Shown here piece after piece: positions 54,058 to 63,989 of a DNA stretch of 64,000 nt (its first letter is position 1; each line of letters begins with the position of its first letter). The stretch spans positions 1,252,238 through 1,316,237 of the forward strand of contig NZ_JAPVBG010000002.1 of NCBI RefSeq assembly GCF_026967805.1, read 5' to 3'. The translations under genes and the position numbers were made by a program. The notes under the pieces were generated by a model. It did not search any database, was not told where the DNA came from, and worked only from the letters and a program-made list of their open reading frames with translations. Source of the stretch: Blastococcus sp. VKM Ac-2987 (GTDB lineage: Bacteria; Actinomycetota; Actinomycetes; Mycobacteriales; Geodermatophilaceae).

Positions 54058-55254
54058 ATGAGCCAGCCCCGCGAGGTCACCGTCCTCGGCTCCACCGGCT
54101 CCATCGGCCGTCAGGCGCTGGCGGTCGCCGCGCAGAACCCCGGCCGGCTGCGCATCACCGGGCTGGCCGCCGGGGGAGGGGACGTGGCCCTGCTCGCCGA
54201 GCAGTCGCTGGCGCTCGGCGTCCGCACCGTCGCCGTCGCCCGGGCCACCGCCGCCCAGGACCTGCAGCTGGCCTTCTACGCCGCGGCGTCCCAGCGCGGC
54301 TGGGCCAAGGGGGAGTACGCGTTGCCCGAGATCCTCGCCGGTCCGCGTGCCGCCGAGGAGCTGGCCGCCCGGCCGGCCGACGTCGTCCTGAACGGCATCA
54401 CCGGCTCGATCGGGCTGGGCCCCACCCTCTCGGCGCTGCGGGCCGGCCGGACGGTGGCGCTGGCGAACAAGGAGTCGCTGGTGGCCGGTGGCGAACTGGT
54501 GCTCGCCGCCGCGGCGCCGGGTCAGCTGGTGCCCGTGGACTCCGAGCACTCGGCGCTGGCCCAGTGCCTGCGCGGCGGGGCCCGCGACGAGGTCGCCCGG
54601 CTGGTGCTCACGGCGAGCGGCGGGCCGTTCCGCGGCCGGTCGGCCGCGGAGCTCGCCGAGGTCACCGTCGAGGAGGCCCTGGCGCACCCGACCTGGGCCA
54701 TGGGGCCGGTGGTGACGATCAACTCGGCGACCCTGGTCAACAAGGGCCTCGAGCTGATCGAGGCGCACCTGCTCTTCGGCGTCCCCTACGCCGACATCGA
54801 CGTCGTGGTGCACCCGCAGTCGATCGTGCACTCCATGGTCACCTTCGCGGACGGCGCGACGATCGCGCAGGCCAGCCCGCCGGACATGCGGCTGCCGATC
54901 GCCCTCGGCCTGGCCTGGCCCGACCGGCTGCCGCAGGTGCAGCCGGCGCTGGACTGGTCGACGGCGAGCAGCTGGGAGTTCCTGCCCCTGGACCCCGAGG
55001 CGTTCCCCGCCGTGCGCCTGGCGCGCACCGCCGGGGAGGCGGGCGGCGTGGTGCCGGCCATGTACAACGCCGCCAACGAGGAGGCGGTCGCCGCCTTCAC
55101 GGCGGGTCGGCTGTCGTTCCCAGGAATCGTCCAGCTCATCGCGCGTACGCTCGACGCCGCGCCGGACCTCGGCGCCCCCACCTGCGTCGACGACGTGCTG
55201 GCGGCGGAGAAGTGGGCCCGGGAGCACGCCCGGGGCGTCATCGCCGGAGGCTGA
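54058..55254 (+). CDS. dxr: 1-deoxy-D-xylulose 5-phosphate reductoisomerase
   Basis: NADPH enzyme making MEP, the second step of the non-mevalonate isoprenoid pathway. 398 aa. NADPH site is [15 protein letters not shown], then [34 protein letters not shown]. Metal and substrate residues are [38 protein letters not shown] and [13 protein letters not shown] 54058. It is followed directly by the site-2 protease gene; ispG, a later step of the pathway, is 1.5 kb on. Confidence 0.97.
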   Translation: MSQPREVTVLGSTGSIGRQALAVAAQNPGRLRITGLAAGGGDVALLAEQSLALGVRTVAVARATAAQDLQLAFYAAASQRGWAKGEYALPEILAGPRAAEELAARPADVVLNGITGSIGLGPTLSALRAGRTVALANKESLVAGGELVLAAAAPGQLVPVDSEHSALAQCLRGGARDEVARLVLTASGGPFRGRSAAELAEVTVEEALAHPTWAMGPVVTINSATLVNKGLELIEAHLLFGVPYADIDVVVHPQSIVHSMVTFADGATIAQASPPDMRLPIALGLAWPDRLPQVQPALDWSTASSWEFLPLDPEAFPAVRLARTAGEAGGVVPAMYNAANEEAVAAFTAGRLSFPGIVQLIARTLDAAPDLGAPTCVDDVLAAEKWAREHARGVIAGG

Positions 55255-55255
55255 G

Positions 55256-56626
55256 CTGAGCGGGATCCTGCTGACGGTCCTGGGGATCGTCCTGTTCGCC
55301 CTCGGCCTGATGTTCTCCATCGCCTTCCACGAGGCGGGCCACTTCTGGTGGGCGCGGAAGTTCGGCATGCGCGTCCCGCAGTTCATGGTCGGCTTCGGCC
55401 CCACCGTGTACTCCCGGCGCCGCGGCGAGACCGAGTACGGCGTCAAGGCCGTCCCCCTGGGCGGCTACATCCGCATCGTCGGCATGATCCCGCCGGCCGA
55501 GGAGGGCGAGAGCAAGCGCGCCACCCGCATGCGCAGCTTCATCGCCGAGGTGCGCGGGCAGGCGCTCAACGACGTCCGGCCGAGCGACCGGGACCGGGTC
55601 TTCTACAAGAAGCCCTGGTGGCAGCGGGTCATCGTCATGTTCGCCGGGCCCTTCCACAACCTGGTGCTGGCGGTGGTCTTCTTCACCGTCGTGCTGACGG
55701 GCTTCGGGATCCCGGAGATCACCACGACGATCCGCACGGTGCCCGAGTGCGTGCTGCCCGCCGGTGCGGCCACCGCCGGCGCGGAGGACCCGTGCTCGAT
55801 CCCCATCACGCCCGAGGGGGCGCTGTGCGAGCCCGGCGCAGCGGGCTGCGCCCTCCCGGTGCGCAGCCCCGCGGCGGAGGCCGGGCTGCGGCCCGAGGAC
55901 ACCATCGTCGCCCTCGACGGCGAGCCGGTCCCGCAGGAGACCGACGTCGGCTGGGAGCAGGTGCAGGAGGCGATCCGGGTCAGCGCCGACGAGCCCGTCG
56001 TCTTCACCGTCGAGCGGGACGGCGAGCGGCTCGACCTCCCCGTCACCCCCATCGAGAACGAGGTCTACCTCAGCGAGGACGGCGAGCAGACCCGGGTCGT
56101 CGGGTACGTCGGCATCAGCCCACTGCAGACCGAGGTGCGGCAGTCGCTCACCGAGGTGCCGGGCCACTTCGGCGACATCGTCGTCCGCTCGGTGGACCGG
56201 CTGCTCGAGATCCCGGAGCGGGTCCCGCAGCTGTTCCGCGCCGCCTTCCTGGGCGAGGAGCGCGACCCGCTCGGACCGATCGGCGTCGTCGGCGTCAGCC
56301 GGATCTCCGGGGAGGTCTTCGCCTTCGAGGAGTTCTCCGCGACGCAGAAGATCGGCTACTTCATCCAGCTGCTGGCCGGGATGAACCTCGTCCTCTTCCT
56401 GTTCAACCTCCTGCCGATCTACCCGCTGGACGGCGGGCACGTCGCCGGGGCGCTGTACGAGAAGGCGCGGTCGGTCGTCGCGCGGCTGCGCGGCAGGCCC
56501 GACCCCGGCCCCTTCGACATCGCCCGGCTGATGCCCGTCGCCTACGCCGTCGCCGGTCTGTTCATCGGGTTGTCGCTGCTGCTGCTCGTCGCCGACATCG
56601 TCAACCCGGTGAGGCTGGCCGGCTGA
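55256..56626 (+). CDS. rip1: RseP/Rip1-type site-2 intramembrane protease (CTG start)
   Basis: Zinc protease that cleaves anti-sigma factors within the membrane, 456 aa. The first helix carries HEAGH (His25, Glu26, His29 from the CTG). A PDZ domain spans about residues 190-285 and includes [22 protein letters not shown]. The last helices have [13 protein letters not shown] (metal Asp). The first ATG in frame (55310) would delete most of helix 1, and there is no ATG, GTG or TTG upstream. CTG 55256 follows GGAGG by five bases and gives a complete helix, so I call it as the start. Confidence 0.85.
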   Translation: MSGILLTVLGIVLFALGLMFSIAFHEAGHFWWARKFGMRVPQFMVGFGPTVYSRRRGETEYGVKAVPLGGYIRIVGMIPPAEEGESKRATRMRSFIAEVRGQALNDVRPSDRDRVFYKKPWWQRVIVMFAGPFHNLVLAVVFFTVVLTGFGIPEITTTIRTVPECVLPAGAATAGAEDPCSIPITPEGALCEPGAAGCALPVRSPAAEAGLRPEDTIVALDGEPVPQETDVGWEQVQEAIRVSADEPVVFTVERDGERLDLPVTPIENEVYLSEDGEQTRVVGYVGISPLQTEVRQSLTEVPGHFGDIVVRSVDRLLEIPERVPQLFRAAFLGEERDPLGPIGVVGVSRISGEVFAFEEFSATQKIGYFIQLLAGMNLVLFLFNLLPIYPLDGGHVAGALYEKARSVVARLRGRPDPGPFDIARLMPVAYAVAGLFIGLSLLLLVADIVNPVRLAG

Positions 56627-56708
56627 TCTGCGTCGCCGGAACGCCCGTGCCCGACCACCCGGACGCGTACGTCACAGCCGCTCTTCCGGCGTCGACGGCG
56701 CGGCGGGG

Positions 56709-56714
56709 GATACT
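56709..56714 (+). promoter_or_regulatory. -10-like GATACT before ispG
   Basis: GATACT (context GGGGATACTGGGC) eight bases before the ispG ATG; would give a very short leader. Confidence 0.35.
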
Positions 56715-56721
56715 GGGCGTC

Positions 56722-57882
56722 ATGGCGATCCCCGTCGGCCTCGGCATGCCCGCTGCACCCCCGCCCGTCCTCGCCCCCCGGCGCAAAACCCGACAGCTGG
56801 ACGTCGGCGGCGTCGGCGTCGGCAGCGACTCCCCGGTCAGCGTGCAGTCGATGTGCACCACCAAGACCGCCGACATCAACGCCACGCTGCAGCAGATCGC
56901 CGAGCTGACGGCGTCGGGCTGCCAGATCGTGCGCGTGGCCGTGCCCGACACCGACGACGCCGAGGCGCTGCCGATCATCGCGCGGAAGTCGCAGATCCCG
57001 GTCATCGCCGACATCCACTTCCAGCCGCGCTACGTCTTCGCCGCGATCGACGCCGGCTGCGCCGCGGTCCGGGTGAACCCCGGCAACATCAAGAAGTTCG
57101 ACGACAAGGTCGGCGAGATCGCGAAGGCGGCCAAGGACGCCGGCACCCCGATCCGGATCGGGGTCAACGCCGGCTCGCTGGACAAGCGGCTGCTCGCCAA
57201 GTACGGCAAGGCCACCCCCGAGGCGCTGGTCGAGTCGGCGCTGTGGGAGTGCTCGCTGTTCGAGGAGCACGACTTCCGCGACATCAAGATCTCGGTCAAG
57301 CACAACGACCCGGTGATCATGGTCCGCGCCTACGAGCTGCTCGCCGCCCAGTGCGACTACCCGCTGCACCTCGGCGTGACCGAGGCCGGGCCGGCGTTCC
57401 AGGGCACGATCAAGTCCGCCGTCGCCTTCGGGGCGCTGCTGAGCCAGGGGATCGGGGACACGATCCGGGTCTCCCTCTCGGCCCCGCCGGCCGAGGAGGT
57501 CAAGGTCGGCAACCAGATCCTCGAGTCGCTCAACCTGCGGCAGCGGGGCCTGGAGATCGTCAGCTGCCCGTCCTGCGGGCGCGCCCAGGTCGACGTCTAC
57601 ACGCTCGCCGACGAGGTGACCGCCGGCCTGGAGGGCATGGAGGTGCCGCTGCGCGTGGCCGTCATGGGCTGCGTCGTCAACGGCCCGGGCGAGGCGCGCG
57701 AGGCCGACCTGGGCGTGGCCTCCGGCAACGGCAAGGGGCAGATCTTCGTCAAGGGCCAGGTCATCAAGACCGTGCCCGAGTCGCAGATCGTCGAGACCCT
57801 GATCGAGGAGGCCATGCGCATCGCCGGCGAGCACGTCGACGCCGGGGAGCCCTCGGGGCCTCCGGTCGTCACCGTCACCTGA
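56722..57882 (+). CDS. ispG: 4-hydroxy-3-methylbut-2-enyl-diphosphate synthase
   Basis: Iron-sulfur enzyme of the MEP pathway converting MEcPP to HMBPP, 386 aa. N-terminal TIM barrel: [47 protein letters not shown]. The cluster cysteines are in [11 protein letters not shown] and [21 protein letters not shown] 56722. It is in the conserved dxr-rip1-ispG-GNAT order. Confidence 0.97.
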   Translation: MAIPVGLGMPAAPPPVLAPRRKTRQLDVGGVGVGSDSPVSVQSMCTTKTADINATLQQIAELTASGCQIVRVAVPDTDDAEALPIIARKSQIPVIADIHFQPRYVFAAIDAGCAAVRVNPGNIKKFDDKVGEIAKAAKDAGTPIRIGVNAGSLDKRLLAKYGKATPEALVESALWECSLFEEHDFRDIKISVKHNDPVIMVRAYELLAAQCDYPLHLGVTEAGPAFQGTIKSAVAFGALLSQGIGDTIRVSLSAPPAEEVKVGNQILESLNLRQRGLEIVSCPSCGRAQVDVYTLADEVTAGLEGMEVPLRVAVMGCVVNGPGEAREADLGVASGNGKGQIFVKGQVIKTVPESQIVETLIEEAMRIAGEHVDAGEPSGPPVVTVT

Positions 57883-57884
57883 CC

Positions 57885-58736
57885 GTGCTGCGCGCCTCCG
57901 GCGCCCGCGTCCTCGACGAGGCGGACGAGCCGGCCGTGCGGCGGTTGCTGGCGACCGACCCGGTCGCCGCCTGCGTCATCGCCGGCCGGGTCGAGGTCGC
58001 GGGTACCGCGCCGCTCGCGCTGGGCGCCCCGCTCTGGGGCATCGGCACCGGCCGGGAGCTCGACGCCGTCTGCCTGGCCGGCGCCAACCTCATCCCGTTC
58101 GCCCGGCCGGGCGCCGAGCGCGCCGCCGCCGACGCCTTCGCCGACCGGGCCCGCCGGGCCGGCCGCCGCTGCTCGACGATCGTCGGCCCGTCGGCCGCCG
58201 TCGAGCCGATGTGGGAGCTGCTCGCCCCGGTGTGGGGGCCGGCCCGCGACCACCGGCCCCGCCAGCCGCTGATGGCGATCGACGGCCCGCCGGTCGTGGC
58301 CCCCGAGCCGCGGGTGCGGCCGGTGCGACCCGACCAGCTCGACGTCCTGCTGCCGGCCGCCGTCGCGATGTTCACCGAGGAGGTCGGGGTCAGCCCGCTG
58401 CGGACCGACGGGGGCGCCGGCTACCGGGCCCGGGTGGACGAGCTGGTGCGGGCCGGTCAGTCGCTGGCCTGGATCCAGGACGGCGCGGTCCTGTTCAAGG
58501 CCGAGATCGGCGCCGTGTGCCGGGGCGCGTGCCAGGTGCAGGGCGTCTGGGTCGCACCGACGCTGCGCGGGCAGGGCATCGGGACCGCCTGCACCGCCGC
58601 CGTGGTCGAGTACGCCCGCGCCGTCATCGCGCCGGTGGTCAGCCTGTACGTCAACGACTACAACACCCGCGCCCGGGCCGCGTACCGGCGCGTGGGGTTC
58701 CGCGAGGTCGGCGAGTACGCCAGCGTCCTGTTCTGA
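57885..58736 (+). CDS. DUF4081-GNAT acetyltransferase
   Basis: 283 aa. The N-terminal half is the DUF4081 degenerate GNAT-like domain (RRLLATDPVAACVIAGRVE, LWGIGTGRELDAVCLAGANLIPF). The C-terminal half is an active-looking GNAT domain with acetyl-CoA loop WVAPTLRGQGIGTACTAAVV and LYVNDYNTRARAAYRRVGFREVGEYASVLF. It corresponds to mycobacterial Rv2867c, in the same place after ispG. Substrate unknown. GTG 57885, two bases after the ispG stop. Confidence 0.9.
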   Translation: MLRASGARVLDEADEPAVRRLLATDPVAACVIAGRVEVAGTAPLALGAPLWGIGTGRELDAVCLAGANLIPFARPGAERAAADAFADRARRAGRRCSTIVGPSAAVEPMWELLAPVWGPARDHRPRQPLMAIDGPPVVAPEPRVRPVRPDQLDVLLPAAVAMFTEEVGVSPLRTDGGAGYRARVDELVRAGQSLAWIQDGAVLFKAEIGAVCRGACQVQGVWVAPTLRGQGIGTACTAAVVEYARAVIAPVVSLYVNDYNTRARAAYRRVGFREVGEYASVLF

Positions 58737-58760
58737 ACCGGCGGCTCCGTCTGACAACCT

Positions 58761-60662
58761 GTGACCGTGTCGACACGACGACGTCTCGCTCTCCCCACCG
58801 CCCTGCTCGTGCTGACCGCGCCGGTCCTGGGCGCGTGCTCGGGCAGCAGCGAGGACGACGTCCGCGTGGCCGCGCAGTCCTTCCTGGACGACTGGGCCGC
58901 CGGGGACACCGCCGCCGCGGCCGCCGGGACCACCGATCCCGCCGCCGCCACCACGTTGCTCGAGCAGACGGCCGGTGACCTGCCGGGCGCCGACCTGACC
59001 GCGGAGCTCGGCGAGGTGACCGTCGAGGACGGCGCCGCCACCGTCGGCTGGACCGCCGCCTGGGATCTCGAGGCGGCTCCCGGGTGGAGCTACGAGGGCA
59101 CGTTGCGGCTCCGGGAGGGCGACGAGGCGTGGGAGGTCGTCGCCGAGCCGGCGATGGTCCACCCCGAGCTGGAGGAGGGGGAACGCCTCGCGCTCGACCG
59201 CACCCTCGCGGAGCGCGCCCCGATCACCGACGCCACGGGCGCTCCGCTGTTCACCCCGACCGAGGTGGTGAACGTGGGAGTCGACCCCGCCCAGGTCACC
59301 GACCTGCCGGCGCTGGCGTCGGCGCTCGGCGCCGCGACCGGCATCGCCCCCGAGGAGATCACCGCCGACGTGCAGGCCGCGCCCGACGGGCAGTTCGTCC
59401 CGGTGATCACCCTGCGCCGTCCCGACTTCGAGGCGATCCGCGGCCAGGTCTTCGACCTGCCCGGCGCGGTGTTCCCCACCGAGACCCGGCTGCTCGCGCC
59501 GACCGCCCGCTTCGCCTCGGCCCTCCTGGGGCGGGTCGGGGCGGCGACCGCCGAGATCATCGAGGAGACCACCGACGAGGGCGAGCCCCGCTACGCCGCA
59601 GGGGACCAGCTCGGCCTCTCCGGACTGCAGCGGGCCTACCAGGACCAGCTGACCGGCACCCCGGGGTTCACCGTCTCCGTGGTCGGCACCGACGAGGCGC
59701 CCGGGACCGCCGGCCGCGAGGTCGCGTCGGTGCCCCCGGTCGCCGGGCAGCCGGTGCAGACGCCCCTGGTGCCCGCCGTGCAGGCGGCCGCGGACGCCGC
59801 GGTGGCCGGTGAGTCCCGCCCCACCCACCTGGTGGCCGTGCGCCCCGGCACCGGCGAGCTCCTCGCCGTCTCCTCCAACGAGGGAGCCGACGCCGGCAAC
59901 GCGCTCCGCGGGCAGTACCCGCCGGGCTCGAGCATGAAGGCGGTGACGGCCACGGCGCTGCTGTCCGCCGGAGCCCTCACGCCCTCGACCGCCGTGCCCT
60001 GCCCCGGCACGACGACCGTCGAGGGCCGCGAGTTCGAGAACCAGGACCAGTTCGACCTCGGCACCGTCCCGTTCACCGAGGCCTTCGCGCAGTCGTGCAA
60101 CACCACCTTCATCCAGCAGGGCCTGGCGCTGCCCGACGCCGCGCTGGCCGACGCGGCCGCCGCCTACGGCGTCGGCACCGACTGGGACCTGCCGGTCGGC
60201 ATCTTCGGCGGCAGCGTCCCGCGCGACAGCACCGGGACGACGAAGGCGGCCGACGCCATCGGGCAGGGGCAGGTGCTCGTCAGCCCGGCGCAGCTGGCGC
60301 TCGTCGCCGCGGGCATCGCGGGCGGGACGCCGGTCGCCCCGGTGGAGGTCGTGGGCGCCGAGGCGGCAGGCCCGGTCCCCGCGGGACCGGCCTCCGAGGT
60401 GCTCGACGCGCTGCGCCCCATGATGCGGCAGGTCGTGCTGTCCGGGACCGCGCAGGCGCTCGCCGACCGCGGCGAGGTCTCCGGCAAGACGGGGACCGCC
60501 GAGTACGGCACGGGCACGCCACCGGACTCGCACGGCTGGTTCATGGGCTACCAGCTCGGCGGCCCGGCCGGCGACATCGCCTTCGCCGTGCTGGTCGAGG
60601 GCGGGCAGTCCAGCAGTGCGGCGGTGGCGGTGACCGACGCGTTCCTGGGCGCACTCGGCTGA
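58761..60662 (+). CDS. Lipoprotein class B penicillin-binding protein
   Basis: 633-aa transpeptidase tethered by a lipid rather than a helix: lipobox VLGAC with Cys26. Residues about 30-125 are an NTF2-like MecA_N-type domain, then a dimerisation region, then the transpeptidase domain. Catalytic motifs are S390-S-M-K393, S445-C-N447 and K576-T-G-T. It matches mycobacterial Rv2864c in position and layout. It probably crosslinks peptidoglycan; MecA_N-type relatives have low beta-lactam affinity. Confidence 0.93.
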   Translation: MTVSTRRRLALPTALLVLTAPVLGACSGSSEDDVRVAAQSFLDDWAAGDTAAAAAGTTDPAAATTLLEQTAGDLPGADLTAELGEVTVEDGAATVGWTAAWDLEAAPGWSYEGTLRLREGDEAWEVVAEPAMVHPELEEGERLALDRTLAERAPITDATGAPLFTPTEVVNVGVDPAQVTDLPALASALGAATGIAPEEITADVQAAPDGQFVPVITLRRPDFEAIRGQVFDLPGAVFPTETRLLAPTARFASALLGRVGAATAEIIEETTDEGEPRYAAGDQLGLSGLQRAYQDQLTGTPGFTVSVVGTDEAPGTAGREVASVPPVAGQPVQTPLVPAVQAAADAAVAGESRPTHLVAVRPGTGELLAVSSNEGADAGNALRGQYPPGSSMKAVTATALLSAGALTPSTAVPCPGTTTVEGREFENQDQFDLGTVPFTEAFAQSCNTTFIQQGLALPDAALADAAAAYGVGTDWDLPVGIFGGSVPRDSTGTTKAADAIGQGQVLVSPAQLALVAAGIAGGTPVAPVEVVGAEAAGPVPAGPASEVLDALRPMMRQVVLSGTAQALADRGEVSGKTGTAEYGTGTPPDSHGWFMGYQLGGPAGDIAFAVLVEGGQSSSAAVAVTDAFLGALG

Positions 60663-60679
60663 GCCGCCGCCGGTTCAGC
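60658..60679. terminator. Shared stop-codon hairpin, PBP and DUF4439
   Basis: GCTGAGCCG (60658-60666) pairs with CGGTTCAGC (60671-60679) with one G-U pair and a 4-base loop. The arms contain the TGA of each convergent gene, the same design as at 1050-1074. Confidence 0.55.
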
Positions 60680-61136
60680 GCTCCGGGAGGCCGGGGAACG
60701 CGCTGGTGACCGTCGGCTGCCCCGCCGCCCCGCGCCAACCGACGGCGCGCACCTCGGTGGCGCCGAGCACCTCCATCGCCAGCGCCCGGGCCGGCCGCTC
60801 CGCCGCGCGGTCGAGGACCCGCACCCACGCCGCCGCGACGCCCTCCTCCAGGACGACGGCGAGCGCCGCCGCGTCGACCGGCGACAGCACCGGGAAGGGC
60901 AGCGCATACCCCGCCTCCGGCATCGCCGGCTCGGCCCCCCGCTCACCGAGCAGCAGGACCAGCTGGTCGCGGACGGCGCGGTGGTCGTCCTCCGCGGCGG
61001 CCGCGGCGGCGCGCTCGCCCGGGGGCAGCGCGGCCCCGACCACGCCGTACCCCCAGACCGCCGCGTGCTCGGCGGCGAGGGCGGCGTCCAGCGCCGCGTC
61101 CTCGGCCGCGGTGTCGGTCGTCTCGTCGTCAGCCAT
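60675..61136 (-). CDS. DUF4439 ferritin-like protein
   Basis: A 153-aa all-helical protein. ALDAALAAEHAAVWGYGVVGAALP and AEDDHRAVRDQLVLLLGERG contain the Glu, His and Asp-His spacing of ferritin-like four-helix bundles, although metal binding is not assured. It corresponds to mycobacterial Rv2844, which sits by proS and rimP; here the gene kept its place near rimP while proS is elsewhere. ATG 61136. Confidence 0.85.
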   Translation of the reverse strand: MADDETTDTAAEDAALDAALAAEHAAVWGYGVVGAALPPGERAAAAAAEDDHRAVRDQLVLLLGERGAEPAMPEAGYALPFPVLSPVDAAALAVVLEEGVAAAWVRVLDRAAERPARALAMEVLGATEVRAVGWRGAAGQPTVTSAFPGLPER

Positions 61137-61148
61137 GGCCGCTCTCCG

Positions 61149-61637
61149 TCATGCCAGTCGTGCGTCGTGGCCGCGCAGGCCCGCGGCGATGGAGCCCAGG
61201 AGGGCTGCCCGTCCGCCGGACTGGCCCAGCGCGGCGGCGGCGTGCGAGGCGGCGGCGACGGCGACCTGCGCCCGCAGCCACGCCTGCCCCTCGCCCGGCG
61301 GAGGCGTCTCGGGCGGTGCGGTGGCCGAGGGGCTGCTGCCCGGGGCGGCGGCGCGCAGCCGGTCGAGCTGCGCCCGGGCCTGCGTTCCCAGGTCGCCGGC
61401 GGTCGCGGCCAGCGCGGGGTCGGCCTCGAACGCCCGCTCGTAGGCCTCGACCAGCGTCGCCTGCACCGCGACCTGGGCGGCCAGCTCGTCGGCCTGCGCG
61501 CTGGTCACGGTGTCCCGCTCGTCGACCGGGGGCGCCGAGGTGCACCCGGCCGCCGCCACGGCGAGGCCGGCGGCGGAGACCGCCAGCAGCGTCCGGCGGG
61601 AGAACGCCCGCGGCGCGAGGGGAAGGGTGGGAGGCAT
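61149..61637 (-). CDS. Tat-type lipoprotein, helical
   Basis: A 162-aa exported protein. The twin-arginine motif FSRRTLLAV precedes a hydrophobic core and lipobox AAAGC. The mature part is helical and Ala-rich with a Pro/Thr linker (PGSSPSATAPPETPPPGEG), and the last helices (VAVAAASHAAAALGQSGGRAALLGSIAAGLRGHD) again look ferritin-like. It lies 12 bases upstream of the DUF4439 gene, likely the same operon, and takes the place of mycobacterial Rv2843. ATG 61637 has better ribosome-site spacing than ATG 61646. Confidence 0.8.
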   Translation of the reverse strand: MPPTLPLAPRAFSRRTLLAVSAAGLAVAAAGCTSAPPVDERDTVTSAQADELAAQVAVQATLVEAYERAFEADPALAATAGDLGTQARAQLDRLRAAAPGSSPSATAPPETPPPGEGQAWLRAQVAVAAASHAAAALGQSGGRAALLGSIAAGLRGHDARLA

Positions 61638-61921
61638 CGGCCCCATCCTCTCAGCCGGTGCCGTCGGCAGCCGGTCGTACCGCCGGCCGGGCGTGCCGGG
61701 TCACCCGGTGGTCACCGCACCCCCGCCCGTCCCGTCCGTCCCGGCCGGCACGCGGCCGGGAGCGGGCCCCGGGTGGCCCCGCGCCGGGCCGGAGCCGCCC
61801 GGTGGGCGGTAGCCTGGGCACTTCCCCTCGACACCGGCCCGGCCAGCGACGCAGGTCCACGGCGCCGGGCCGCAGGGGTGCGCGCACGCATCGTGCGGCC
61901 GACCGAGCCTGAGGAGGCACC
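61638..61921 (+). promoter_or_regulatory. rimP-nusA operon leader
   Basis: No gene. TAGCCT at 61810-61815 is a possible -10, giving a leader of about 100 bases that is GC-rich and could fold extensively. GAGGAGG precedes the rimP GTG. Confidence 0.3.
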
Positions 61922-62566
61922 GTGTCCGCCTCTCGCGGAACCCAGCGGAGCGATCCCGCCACCGAACGGCTGGCCGGGTGGATCCACCCGGTCGTCACGT
62001 CGGCCGGGTACGACCTCGAGGAACTGGTGGTCACCCCCGCGGGCCGGCGCAGCGTCGTCCGCGTGGTCGTCGACCGCGACCAGGGGGTCACCCTGGACGA
62101 CATCGCCGAGGTCAGCCGCGCCGTCTCCGAGGTGCTCGACAGCAACGACGACGGCATGGGGCGCACCCCCTACGTGCTGGAGGTGACCAGCCCGGGGGTC
62201 GACCGGCCGTTGACCGAGCACCGGCACTGGCGCCGGAACACCGGGCGGCTCGTGGCCGTCGCGGTCGGTCCGGCCGGGGCGGCCGAGCAGCTCACCGGGC
62301 GGATCACCGAGGTCGACGACAGCGGTGTGCTGCTGGCCGTGGAGGCGAAGGGGAAGCCCGGCGCGAAGAAGCGCCCGCCGCAGCCGCGCCGGGTGCCGTG
62401 GGCCGAGCTCGGCGCCGGACACGTGCAGGTGGAGTTCGGCCGCGCGGACGCCGTCGCCGACAGCGCTGACGACGACACCGCGGAGGACATCGCGGAGGAC
62501 GACGCCGCCGAGCTCGAGGGCCTGGACCAGGCCGAGCTCGCGGACGACGACGGAGGAGACAAGTGA
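61922..62566 (+). CDS. rimP: Ribosome maturation factor RimP
   Basis: Needed for 30S assembly, 214 aa. RimP signatures are [81 protein letters not shown]. The C-terminal Sm-like domain is followed by an acidic tail ([24 protein letters not shown]). GTG 61922. The stop overlaps nusA (GTGA). Confidence 0.96.
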   Translation: MSASRGTQRSDPATERLAGWIHPVVTSAGYDLEELVVTPAGRRSVVRVVVDRDQGVTLDDIAEVSRAVSEVLDSNDDGMGRTPYVLEVTSPGVDRPLTEHRHWRRNTGRLVAVAVGPAGAAEQLTGRITEVDDSGVLLAVEAKGKPGAKKRPPQPRRVPWAELGAGHVQVEFGRADAVADSADDDTAEDIAEDDAAELEGLDQAELADDDGGDK

Positions 62567-63714
62567 ACATCGACGTCACCGCGCTGAAGGCGGTCGAGCG
62601 GGAGAAGGGCATCCCGGTCGACACGGTGATCGAGGCGCTCGAGACCGCCCTGGTGACCGCGTACCGGCACGCCGAGGGCGCCGCCAAGCACGTGCGCGTG
62701 CACGTGGACCGCAAGAGCGGCGAGGTCGCCGTCCTGGCGCAGGAGGTCGGCCCCGACGGAGAGGTCGTCCGCGAGTGGGACGACACCCCCTCGGACTTCG
62801 GCCGGATCGCGGCCAGCACCGCCAAGCAGGTCATCGTGCAGCGGCTGCGCGACGCCGAGCACGAGCAGACCTTCGGCGAGTACGCGGGCAAGGAAGGCGA
62901 CATCGTCAGCGGCATCGTCCAGGCCGACCAGCGCCGCAACGCGAGCGGGCTGGTGATGATCGACATCGGCAAGGTCGAGGCCGTGCTGCCGTCCGCCGAG
63001 CAGGTGCCGGGGGAGACCTACACCCACGGCAGCCGGATCAAGGCCTACGTGGTGGCGGTCTCCCGCAGCTTCCGCGGCCCGCAGGTCACGGTGTCGCGGA
63101 CCCACCCGAACCTGGTCCGCAAGCTGTTCGCGCTCGAGGTCCCCGAGATCGCCGACGGCAGCGTCGAGATCGTCGCCGTCGCCCGCGAGGCCGGGCACCG
63201 CTCGAAGATCGCCGTCCGCACCGCGGTGCCCGGGCTCAACGCCAAGGGCTCCTGCATCGGCCCGATGGGGCAGCGGGTCCGCAACGTGATGAGCGAGCTG
63301 CACGGCGAGAAGATCGACATCGTCGACTGGTCGGAGGACCCGGCGGACTTCGTCGCCTCGGCGCTGAGCCCGGCCCGGGTGAGCAGCGCCCGGCTCGTCG
63401 ACCCCCAGGCCAAGGCGGTGCGCGTCGTCGTCCCCGATTACCAGCTGTCGCTGGCCATCGGCAAGGAGGGCCAGAACGCCCGCCTGGCCGCCCGGCTGAC
63501 CGGGTGCCGGATCGACATCCGCAGCGACGCCCAGACCGACGACGCCGACGCATCCCCCTCCCCGGGGGTGGGTCGGCCGCCCCTGCGCTCCGGGCTGCCG
63601 CCTCACCCGGGCGGGGGGCGCGGCGGTGCACCGGGGGGCCGATCCCAGGCTCCCGCGGGCGGTTCCCGCTCGGCCCCGCGCCGGGCGGAACAACGCGGAC
63701 CGGCCACGCGCTAG
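62563..63714 (+). CDS. nusA: Transcription elongation factor NusA
   Basis: Controls pausing, termination and antitermination, 383 aa. The N-terminal RNA-polymerase-binding domain is residues 1-125 or so ([24 protein letters not shown]), then S1 ([15 protein letters not shown]...[14 protein letters not shown]), then KH1 and KH2 ([49 protein letters not shown]). The acidic repeats of E. coli are absent, as in other actinobacteria. The last ~55 residues are a Gly/Pro/Arg-rich tail ([14 protein letters not shown]) of low complexity. Confidence 0.97.
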   Translation: MNIDVTALKAVEREKGIPVDTVIEALETALVTAYRHAEGAAKHVRVHVDRKSGEVAVLAQEVGPDGEVVREWDDTPSDFGRIAASTAKQVIVQRLRDAEHEQTFGEYAGKEGDIVSGIVQADQRRNASGLVMIDIGKVEAVLPSAEQVPGETYTHGSRIKAYVVAVSRSFRGPQVTVSRTHPNLVRKLFALEVPEIADGSVEIVAVAREAGHRSKIAVRTAVPGLNAKGSCIGPMGQRVRNVMSELHGEKIDIVDWSEDPADFVASALSPARVSSARLVDPQAKAVRVVVPDYQLSLAIGKEGQNARLAARLTGCRIDIRSDAQTDDADASPSPGVGRPPLRSGLPPHPGGGRGGAPGGRSQAPAGGSRSAPRRAEQRGPATR

Positions 63715-63722
63715 AGTTGCAG

Positions 63723-63989
63723 ATGGCCGAAACGTCGGATCCGGTCCGCACCTGCGTGGGGTGCCGGAAGCGGGCGTCGGTCGTCGATCTGCTGCGCGTC
63801 GTCGTCGTGGCCGGGGACCTGGTCCCCGATCCGCGACGGCGCCTCCCCGGTCGTGGTGCCTCGCTGCACCCGACCGCGGAGTGCCTGCGCGCAGCGGAGC
63901 GACGTCGGGCCTTCCAGCGGGCGCTGCGCACCAACGCCCCCGTGGAGGTCGGTCCGCTCCGGGCCCACGTGCTCGGCACCTCGTCCTGA
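63723..63989 (+). CDS. ylxR: YlxR family nucleic-acid-binding protein
   Basis: An 88-aa protein of the nusA-ylxR-infB operon. The family motif is VRTCVGCRKRASVVDLLRVV and then [32 protein letters not shown], with basic patches for RNA. In Bacillus it is linked to control of RNase P and metabolism. ATG 63723; the stop lies 11 bases before the window edge. infB should follow. Confidence 0.94.
   Translation: MAETSDPVRTCVGCRKRASVVDLLRVVVVAGDLVPDPRRRLPGRGASLHPTAECLRAAERRRAFQRALRTNAPVEVGPLRAHVLGTSS

Noticed and set aside
57597..60533. Minus-strand open frame of 978 codons
   Set aside because: Antisense to ispG, the GNAT gene and the penicillin-binding protein; composition typical of a shadow frame.
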